Below are positions 1 to 4,788 of a DNA stretch of 9,672 nt, one piece after another (position 1 is the first letter of the stretch; each line of letters starts with the position of its first letter). The notes under the pieces are model-generated. The model saw only the letters and a list, made by a program, of their open reading frames with translations. It searched no databases and was not told the origin of the DNA. Made by a program: the position numbers and the translations under genes. The DNA comes from an uncultured Enterorhabdus sp. (GTDB lineage: Bacteria; Actinomycetota; Coriobacteriia; Coriobacteriales; Eggerthellaceae), in NCBI GenBank assembly GCA_947645965.1, contig CANSES010000036.1, positions 1 to 9,672 on the forward strand, written 5' to 3'.

Positions 1-631
1 CGTAGGCGAAGGGAATGGTCAGGCCCGCGTAGCCGATGAACAGCGTCGGCGGGTGGATGGCCATGGCCCAGTGCTCCAGAAGGGCGTTCATGGAACGGGC
101 CGAGGCCATGGTGGACAGGGCGCCGTCCTCGCCGAAGAAGCGCGGGTCGGTCACGAGGAAGGGCATGTTGCTCTCGGAGAACAGCAGCACCGACACGAAG
201 GCGGTCAGCACCAGCTGAGAGATGCACAGCGCGCCGTTGTCGAGCGGGCGCGTGTCCTTGCGGGTGGCGAACACCAGCACCGCGTTGAACACGGCGATGA
301 GCCAGGCCCAGAACAGAAGCGAGCCCTGACGACCCGCCCACAGGCCTGCCAGCTTGTACAGCCACGCCTCGGGGCTCGTGGAGTTCGAGCGGTTGTCCAG
401 CACGTACTGGATGGAGTTATCGCCGGTGAAGAAGCACCACACGAGCACGGCGCAGCACACGGTGAGCGCCGCAGCCGTCAGCACCGCGGCCACCCGGCCG
501 CCCCAGGCGAGGGTCTCGGCGCGCTCGAAGGAGCGCTTCTTGTGCAGCAGATGGGCCACCCCGAGGCACAGGATGGAGATGACGCAGCCCGCGAAAGCAA
601 CGAGCAGCCCTAGAAGTCCGATCATCGACAT
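1..631 (-). CDS. ccmF: Cytochrome c haem lyase subunit CcmF, N-terminal part (cut by window edge)
   Basis: This gene encodes the polytopic membrane protein that, in System I cytochrome c maturation, takes haem from CcmE and attaches it to CxxCH cysteines outside the membrane. The first 210 codons are present and open to the left edge. Visible hydrophobic segments lie at about residues 3-27, 46-68, 92-121 and 136-152. The family signature segment LWAGRQGSLLFW (98-109) matches the CcmF/NrfE pattern WxGxxGSLLLW, and EHWAMAIHPPTLFIGY (186-201) matches the conserved AIHPPxLYxGY block. The tryptophan-rich WWD haem-handling loop would lie beyond the edge. The ATG at 631 is 3 bases past the ccmE stop and has GGAGGG about 7 bases upstream inside the ccmE end, so the two genes are probably co-transcribed and translationally coupled. 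It could equally be an NrfE-type paralogue serving the CxxCK haem of nrfA; the visible part cannot separate the two. Confidence 0.9.
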   Translation of the reverse strand, partial: MSMIGLLGLLVAFAGCVISILCLGVAHLLHKKRSFERAETLAWGGRVAAVLTAAALTVCCAVLVWCFFTGDNSIQYVLDNRSNSTSPEAWLYKLAGLWAGRQGSLLFWAWLIAVFNAVLVFATRKDTRPLDNGALCISQLVLTAFVSVLLFSESNMPFLVTDPRFFGEDGALSTMASARSMNALLEHWAMAIHPPTLFIGYAGLTIPFAY

Positions 632-634
632 GGC

Positions 635-1300
635 CTAGCCCTCCAATGCAACGTCGTCGGCGGCGAACTTGCCGTTGTCGGCAAGCTTGCCGGTGAGCAC
701 CACGGCAGAGCCGTCGGACACCTCTTCGGACAGGGCGCCGTCGAAGGCCACGGGCAGCTCGGAGCCGTCCTCGGCATCCACGATGACGAAGCGGTCGCCG
801 GAGCCGGCGGCGGTCAGCGTGCCGGGCTTCACGGTACCAGTTATCTTCATCACGGTGCCCACCGCGTCGCTGCCGTAACCGAGCAGCTGGGACACCGGTA
901 TCGCGCTCTTCCCGTCCTCGTACTTCGAGGGGCACTTGGTGACCAGGTTGCTGCACTCCAGCACGCCGGCGTCGTTGATCTTGCCGGTGCAGATGGCGGT
1001 CACGTCGTTGCCGAAGGTGGAGGAAGCGGCGCCGTCGTAGCGCACTTCCAGCTGGGTGGCGGGGTCGCCCGCCGGGTCGTAGATCTTGAAGGTGAGCACG
1101 TTGTCGGTGGTGGCGAAGGAATCCTGCACCACGTTGCCCGACACCTGCACCTTCTGGCCCGCCTGGGGGTTCTCCACGGCCTCGGCCACGCTAAGCGTGG
1201 CGGCCGCAGTGTTGCCGCCCACAAAGGCGAGCACCAGGATGAGCACGATGACGATGACGCCGGAAACGGCGATCATCCTCTTCTTCATCTTCGCGTTCAT
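635..1300 (-). CDS. ccmE: Haem chaperone CcmE, CxxxY type with an extra OB-fold-like domain
   Basis: CcmE binds haem covalently outside the membrane and hands it to CcmF. The product is 221 residues, longer than the usual 140-160. It has a positively charged start, one membrane anchor (about 9-29), then an OB-fold-like region (about 35-122) ending in TKCPSKYED. C123 and Y127 form the CxxxY motif that replaces the canonical HxxxY in one known branch of the family (Desulfovibrio and archaeal types). A second region (about 132-221) again resembles the CcmE barrel: GTVKPG, FVIVDAEDG, VAFDGALSEE, VVLTGKL, FAADDVALEG. It stops just where a haem-ligand motif would follow. C104 and C116 are further unusual cysteines. 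The start is uncertain: AGGAGG lies only 3 bases from the ATG at 1300 and 15 bases from the in-frame ATG at 1288. Identification as CcmE is firm; the domain duplication is read by eye. Confidence 0.88.
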   Translation of the reverse strand: MNAKMKKRMIAVSGVIVIVLILVLAFVGGNTAAATLSVAEAVENPQAGQKVQVSGNVVQDSFATTDNVLTFKIYDPAGDPATQLEVRYDGAASSTFGNDVTAICTGKINDAGVLECSNLVTKCPSKYEDGKSAIPVSQLLGYGSDAVGTVMKITGTVKPGTLTAAGSGDRFVIVDAEDGSELPVAFDGALSEEVSDGSAVVLTGKLADNGKFAADDVALEG

Positions 1301-1569
1301 AATCCTCCTGTTTCCGTCGATCAGCCAGACCGGCCTCCCCGACGGTCTGAAAAATACCATCGGCCAGTATCGCCGAAACGCGCGCGGGCGCGGGCGAAAA
1401 CTCCGCCGAAACCAGCAGATCAGCGCAAACGCAACACTTTCGCAATGGGCTGGGCGCGACGGCACCGTCCCGCCGACCGACCGTGAGCCACCCGAGCCCC
1501 GCACGCACCACCGATCTCGCCACGGTGGAGGCGCCCAGCGTGAGATGGGCCACCCGGCCGCCGCCCCGC
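1301..1569. other. Intergenic region / leader upstream of ccmE
   Basis: About 270 bases between the nrfA terminator and ccmE, where a separate ccmE-ccmF promoter is expected because the terminator cuts off nrfA transcription. I see no convincing sigma70-like promoter. Two inverted repeats are visible: CAGACCG (1326-1332) with CGGTCTG (1343-1349), 26 bases before the ccmE start, and GACGG-CA-CCGTC (1458-1469). The second carries GGGACGGTG on the minus strand (1463-1471), similar to a motif repeated in the two other main intergenic regions. No small gene is supported; the open frames here have arginine/proline-rich compositions typical of shadows. Confidence 0.4.
1304..1309 (-). promoter_or_regulatory. 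ccmE ribosome binding site, ambiguous spacing
   Basis: A perfect AGGAGG on the minus strand lies 3 bases upstream of the ATG at 1300 (MNAKMKK) and 15 bases upstream of the next in-frame ATG at 1288 (MKKRM). Neither spacing is ideal, so the start of ccmE could be either; only four residues differ. Confidence 0.6.
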
Positions 1570-1610
1570 AAAAAAAACACCGGCGCGCACCGCTGGGGGA
1601 TGCGCGCCGG
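1570..1610 (-). terminator. Intrinsic terminator of nrfA
   Basis: A perfect 10-bp stem, CCGGCGCGCA (1580-1589) with TGCGCGCCGG (1601-1610), has an 11-base loop. On the minus strand it is followed at once by GTG and eight consecutive T residues (complement of 1570-1577). It lies about 50 bases past the nrfA stop, so it ends the nrfA transcript and separates it from ccmE-ccmF. The plus-strand side has no T tract, so it is not bidirectional. Confidence 0.87.
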
Positions 1611-1661
1611 GCCGAGGCGCGGGAGGGAGGGTTCCCGCGCGAGGGGATGAACGAACCGGAC

Positions 1662-2915
1662 CTAGGCGATGCCGAGCAGGGCGAAGCCCTCTTCCAGCTG
1701 GGCTTCGGCCTTGTCGAGGTTGGCGTGGGCGGCCTTGTAGTTATGGGCGCCCTCGGAATTCTCCACCATCACGTAGTCCCAGTAGAACTGCGCATGGCGC
1801 TGAATCTGCTGGGCTTGGGCCAGCTTGTCGGCATCCAGGCTGTCCTTCTGGGCGGCCAGCTCGTCGGTGTAGCGCTTGATGTCGGCGGCGATAGCGTGCT
1901 CGCGGTCGGTAACCTCCTTCTGCCAGCCGCGCACCTCCCCTTCCAGATCCTTGTGGCAGCTGCCGCACTGCTCCGTGATCGCGGGATTCTCCAAGGGGCT
2001 CACCAGCTCATGGGAGCTGTACTCGCCGTTCTCGTCGGAGACGGGGGCCATGTGGCAATCGGCGCAGCTGTAGCCCTGCTTGGCCATGGAGGACTGCTCA
2101 CCGCCGTAGATGGTCTCGAACTCGGGATGCTGGGCCTTGAGCATGGGGGCGCCGGTCTCGGGATGCTCCCAGTCTTTGAAGCCCATCTCATCGTAGTAGG
2201 CGAGAATGGCCTCGGCGTCCATGGCGGCCAGACCGGTGTAGGGGTTCATCGTAGCCTTGGTGTCCGGATCGAAATAGTACTCGTTGTGGCACTGGCCGCA
2301 GGTCTGGGCCTCCACGGGCACCTGCTCGGCGTCGGAGCCCATGGCGTTGGCAAAGTGCCGCTGGGTGACGACCACCTGGGTGGGATCGTTCTCATGGCAG
2401 TTGTAGCAGCTGATGGGCTCGTTCATCTGCGCGAGCACCTCGGCGAAGGGGCGGGCGTAGGCCTCGTCGCCCTCGCTGTTCACCATGGCCGTGAACTGCG
2501 GCGTCTTGCAGGTGATGCAGTTGGCCAGGGTCTTGTCGTTCACGCGGGGCGTCTCCGAGATGGAATGCAGCGTGTAGCTGTGGGAAGCGGCCTCGTCGTA
2601 GCCCTTGGCGAAGCCGTAGCCGGCGTACATGGTAGTGAGCTCCGGATACTCCTCCAAATAGTTCATCTTGCCCTCGGGGCTGTTGGCCTCGTTGGCCTTG
2701 TAGGTGGCGTACTGGCCGGGGTAGATGTCCTTCCAGCTGTCGGCCAGCACGACGCCGAACTCGTCGGCCTCGGGGGTCTCCACCGGAGCGGCGGCCGGCG
2801 CGGCGCCCTCCTTCCCAGCGTTTTGCGGTGAGGCCGGGGCGCAGGCGGCAAGGCCCGCCACGAGCGCCACGGTGCAAGCGGCCGTGGCGGCGATGCGCAA
2901 CGTCGATTTCTTCAT
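1662..2915 (-). CDS. nrfA: Pentaheme cytochrome c nitrite reductase (ammonia-forming) NrfA, lipoprotein
   Basis: NrfA reduces nitrite to ammonium with six electrons outside the membrane. The 417-residue product has all expected features. The active-site haem motif is CITCK (C133, C136, K137), with lysine as proximal ligand. Four bis-His-type motifs follow at CYNCH (170-174), CGQCH (206-210), CADCH (284-288) and CGSCH (317-321). Catalytic and calcium-site residues line up with the family: R124 in SETPR, E212-Y213 in HNEYYF, and K260-A-Q262-H263 in KAQHPE. The N-terminus is a lipoprotein signal ending GLAAC (C25), then an Ala/Pro/Glu linker; an anchored form suits a single-membrane cell. The ATG at 2915 has AAGGAGG 4 bases upstream. 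It follows napH at 244 bp and is closed by its own terminator. No nrfH, the usual membrane partner gene, adjoins it in the window. Confidence 0.97.
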   Translation of the reverse strand: MKKSTLRIAATAACTVALVAGLAACAPASPQNAGKEGAAPAAAPVETPEADEFGVVLADSWKDIYPGQYATYKANEANSPEGKMNYLEEYPELTTMYAGYGFAKGYDEAASHSYTLHSISETPRVNDKTLANCITCKTPQFTAMVNSEGDEAYARPFAEVLAQMNEPISCYNCHENDPTQVVVTQRHFANAMGSDAEQVPVEAQTCGQCHNEYYFDPDTKATMNPYTGLAAMDAEAILAYYDEMGFKDWEHPETGAPMLKAQHPEFETIYGGEQSSMAKQGYSCADCHMAPVSDENGEYSSHELVSPLENPAITEQCGSCHKDLEGEVRGWQKEVTDREHAIAADIKRYTDELAAQKDSLDADKLAQAQQIQRHAQFYWDYVMVENSEGAHNYKAAHANLDKAEAQLEEGFALLGIA

Positions 2916-2942
2916 GATCCCTCCTTAGTACGGTGTATCGGC

Positions 2943-2967
2943 GCGTTTTCCACTCTCGCGAGAACGC
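2943..2967. promoter_or_regulatory. Inverted repeats upstream of nrfA (candidate operator)
   Basis: A perfect 10-bp palindrome TCTCGCGAGA (2954-2963) lies about 40 bases upstream of the nrfA start. It overlaps a wider imperfect repeat, GCGTTTTC (2943-2950) with GAGAACGC (2960-2967), 7 of 8 pairs. The position fits an operator in the nrfA promoter or leader. I found no clear -35/-10 pair around it, so the role is inferred from position and symmetry only. Confidence 0.3.
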
Positions 2968-3012
2968 ACCCCTCGTTGATGCCAGCCTACCTCGTCCCGC
3001 CTTCCCCCGAAC

Positions 3013-3089
3013 AGGGACAGTGCGTTCCAAATACGAGGGGACGATCGGGACCGGTGGGGACGGTTTCCATAAATGTAAGGGGGACGGTT
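3013..3089 (+). repeat. Cluster of GGGGACGGTT-type boxes between napH and nrfA
   Basis: Five boxes with a GGGAC core, all in the same orientation, are packed into 77 bases: AGGGACAGTG (3013-3022), GGGGACGATC (3037-3046), CGGGACCGGT (3047-3056), GGGGACGGTT (3056-3065) and GGGGACGGTT (3080-3089). The last two are identical over 10 bases and start 24 bases apart. The same 10-mer occurs once more at 8200-8209, with related boxes nearby, upstream of napG. I read this as a degenerate member of a dispersed noncoding repeat family (REP-like). The family assignment is inference; the repeated boxes are directly visible. Confidence 0.5.
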
Positions 3090-3159
3090 GGCCGCTCCTT
3101 CGGCGCGCGCAACAGTCCCGGTCGCCAGACCCCGAAATCCCCGGGGCAAGGCCGTACGG

Positions 3160-4032
3160 TCACTCCCCGGCGGGGCGGCGGGAGCGGCCGAGGCGAAAGC
3201 GGAGAGCGCCGGTGGGGCACGCATCTACGCAGGCGCCGCAGGCCATGCAATCTCCGGCCCGCACCAGGGCATCTTCACCGGAAAGGGCCGGGGCCAGAAT
3301 GATCGGATCGGCAAGACAGACCGCCTCGCAGGCGCCGCAGTGGACGCAGGCTCCGTGGTCGATGGCCACGTTCAGTTGACCGGCGCGGCCGAGCCCTTGG
3401 AAGATGCCGCCCAGCGGGCACAGCGCCCGGCACCACACCCGCCGACTCACGAGCAGCTCGACGATGACGACGGCCACCAGCGTGGCCGACCCCGCCAGAC
3501 CACCGAAGACGAGCCCCTTGTTCACCGCGCCGATGGGCGAGACGAGCTCGAAGACGGGAAAGCCCACCAGAGCCGAGAGCGCCACGACGCCGGCGGCCAC
3601 GGCGATCTTCGCGCGACGGGGCACCGTGCGTTCCGGCACCGCGATGCCGAGGCGACGACGCACGGCATCGGCCCCCTCCCCAAGAAGGTTCACCGGGCAG
3701 ACCCACCCGCAGAAGGCGCGCCCGCGCACGAGGCCGTAGACCACCGCAATAAGCAGCGCCCCTGAAAGCGCCGAAGCCGCCAGCAGCCCGCGCGAGGCGG
3801 CGGTCACCTCCAGGGCCGCCAGCGGGTCGAACAACGTGACCCCACCAACGGAAGACGACGAGAGGCTCCCGAAGAACACCCCTTCGGCCGGCGTCGGCAC
3901 TTCCCCGTCGCCCCCGGCGAACAACCCCGCGAGCCCCCACCCGGCCAAAAGCGGCGGCAAGCAGAACAGCACAAGCATGAACACCTGCACAATCCGCCGC
4001 ACGAGCGTTATCTTCCCCATGGAACGAGTCAC
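3160..4032 (-). CDS. napH: Quinol dehydrogenase membrane component NapH (polyferredoxin)
   Basis: NapH oxidises menaquinol in the membrane and passes electrons to NapG/NapB for nitrate reduction. The 290-residue product has four hydrophobic segments (about 14-38, 82-104, 142-160 and 174-196). Two membrane-proximal cysteine motifs typical of NapH/NosR-type proteins follow: CGWVCPVN (C108, C112) and CRALCPLGG (C201, C205). Two 4Fe-4S sites near the C-terminus are C229-C232-C235-C239 and C262-C265-C268-C272-P. The start is taken as GTG at 4032, 8 bases after GGGAGG. An in-frame ATG at 4020 lies 20 bases away, and the ATG at 4037-4039, closer to the ribosome binding site, is out of frame. It is separated from napD by 159 bases holding a structured repeat, unlike the tight napA-napB-napD spacing, so its expression may be set separately from theirs. 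Confidence 0.94.
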   Translation of the reverse strand: MTRSMGKITLVRRIVQVFMLVLFCLPPLLAGWGLAGLFAGGDGEVPTPAEGVFFGSLSSSSVGGVTLFDPLAALEVTAASRGLLAASALSGALLIAVVYGLVRGRAFCGWVCPVNLLGEGADAVRRRLGIAVPERTVPRRAKIAVAAGVVALSALVGFPVFELVSPIGAVNKGLVFGGLAGSATLVAVVIVELLVSRRVWCRALCPLGGIFQGLGRAGQLNVAIDHGACVHCGACEAVCLADPIILAPALSGEDALVRAGDCMACGACVDACPTGALRFRLGRSRRPAGE

Positions 4033-4040
4033 AGGTCATT

Positions 4041-4046
4041 CCTCCC
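4041..4046 (-). promoter_or_regulatory. napH ribosome binding site supporting a GTG start
   Basis: GGGAGG on the minus strand lies 8 bases upstream of the GTG at 4032, a normal distance. The in-frame ATG at 4020 would be 20 bases away. An ATG at 4037-4039, also close by, opens a different, arginine-rich frame with no recognisable domain. Confidence 0.6.
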
Positions 4047-4062
4047 AACCAAGGTAATGATT

Positions 4063-4181
4063 AAAGGAGATACGGGGTGCCTTGACCGAGCGAGTTCCGC
4101 AGCGAACGAAACAGCCCAGTGGGCTGTTTCGCCGAGCGAGGACTGTCTGAGCGAATCAAGGTACCCCGTAGCTCCGCCTTT
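4063..4181. repeat. Nested palindromic element between napD and napH
   Basis: An outer stem pairs TACGGGGTGCCTTGA (4071-4085) with TCAAGGTACCCCGTA (4156-4170), 15 positions with one mismatch. It extends outward past one A/G mismatch through GGAG (4066-4069) with CTCC (4172-4175). Inside sits a perfect 12-bp inverted repeat, CGAAACAGCCCA (4107-4118) with TGGGCTGTTTCG (4120-4131), around a single central base. Between the two stems are direct repeats of CCGAGCGAG (4086-4094 and 4132-4140), each followed by AGCGAA (4101-4106 and 4150-4155). No T tract follows on either strand, so it is not a standard terminator. It may be a dispersed palindromic repeat or an mRNA processing/stability element in the nap transcript. 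Confidence 0.7.
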
Positions 4182-4191
4182 GGGCGACTTT

Positions 4192-4452
4192 CTACCCGAG
4201 TGTTTCATCCTCGAAATTGACGTACACCAAGTTCACGTTCAGCACGCCGGGAATCTGGATGAACCGGCTCGAGATCTCGTGGGAGGCGCCGGTGGAGGAA
4301 GCCTCGATGGTGACGACGATCTTGTAGCCGTTCACCTCGTGCACCTCCACGCCCTCCATCTGCGCCAGGGCCGCGGCCACGGCCTCCACTGCTGCGGGCC
4401 GCGCCTCCACCACGAGCGACGAGATGACCACCTTCTCGCTCTGCGCTTCCAT
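4192..4452 (-). CDS. napD: NapA maturation chaperone NapD
   Basis: NapD is a small cytoplasmic chaperone that binds the twin-arginine signal of NapA and holds back export until the molybdenum cofactor is in place. The 86-residue product matches the family in length and pattern: KVVISSLVVEARP at the N-terminus, GVEVHEVNGYKIVVTIEA in the middle, and IPGVLNVNLVYVNFEDE near the C-terminus, as expected of the small ferredoxin-like fold. The ATG at 4452 is chosen because it is 2 bases past the napB stop and places the first beta strand at the usual position. An upstream in-frame ATG at 4488 would add 12 residues overlapping napB. The ribosome binding site is weak (GGTGGA), suggesting translational coupling to napB. 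Its client NapA is encoded in the same cluster and has the matching Tat signal. Confidence 0.9.
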   Translation of the reverse strand: MEAQSEKVVISSLVVEARPAAVEAVAAALAQMEGVEVHEVNGYKIVVTIEASSTGASHEISSRFIQIPGVLNVNLVYVNFEDETLG

Positions 4453-4454
4453 GG

Positions 4455-4784
4455 CTAGTCCACCGCCACGGGATGGCAGGTAAGGCACTCGGCCCGCGGG
4501 CCGTCGATCTGGCGGCTCGTCTTGTCGCCGCCGGCGTAGTGGTCCTCGGGCAGGGGCGTGGCCTGGGCCAGGAACACCTCGGCCTCATCGCTGGAGCCGT
4601 GGCAGCCGTAGCAGCCGTTGGCGCCCAGCTTCTCGAAGCGGCCCTCGTGCAGCGCCGGCATGAGCGGCGGCTCGCCGGGATTGTAGGTAGGTCCGGTCTC
4701 GGCAGCGCCGGAGCAGCCCGCCAAAGCCGCGCCGCCCAGGGTGCAGGCCAGCACCGCGGCGGCCATCAGATTGGTCTTCTTCAT
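4455..4784 (-). CDS. napB: Diheme cytochrome c NapB-like electron transfer subunit, lipoprotein
   Basis: NapB passes electrons from the quinol dehydrogenase to NapA. The 109-residue product has a lipoprotein signal ending LAGC (C24), then two haem motifs, CYGCH (58-62) and CLTCH (100-104). H46 in PALHEGRF and H82 in LPEDHY fall where NapB proteins carry the distal histidines of their two bis-His haems. The core is shorter than the usual NapB of about 150 residues with signal, and it ends five residues after the second haem motif, lacking the family's C-terminal extension. The ATG at 4784 has GAGGGG 8 bases upstream within the napA end, and only 4 bases separate it from the napA stop. Position between napA and napD supports the name. 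The alternative is a generic small diheme cytochrome playing the same role. Confidence 0.88.
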   Translation of the reverse strand: MKKTNLMAAAVLACTLGGAALAGCSGAAETGPTYNPGEPPLMPALHEGRFEKLGANGCYGCHGSSDEAEVFLAQATPLPEDHYAGGDKTSRQIDGPRAECLTCHPVAVD

Positions 4785-4788
4785 CGGT

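Noticed and set aside
1086..2831. Long plus-strand open frame (about 580 codons) opposite nrfA and ccmE
   Set aside because: It lies antisense to two genes with clear domain matches, is extremely rich in G, V, L and H without any motif, and such antisense frames are common in very GC-rich DNA.
3275..4039. Minus-strand frame from the ATG at 4039, close behind the GGGAGG site
   Set aside because: It is out of frame with napH, arginine/glycine-rich and motif-free, while the napH frame shows ordered membrane segments and Fe-S motifs from the GTG at 4032.
4071..4170. Intrinsic terminator after napD
   Set aside because: The stems are strong but no run of T follows on the minus strand; the next bases (ATCTCCTTTAATC) carry only three T in a row.
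4057..4458. Plus-strand open frame spanning the palindromic element and the napD antisense
   Set aside because: Half of it translates the palindromic repeat and the rest is antisense to napD; it has no ribosome binding site of note and no family match.
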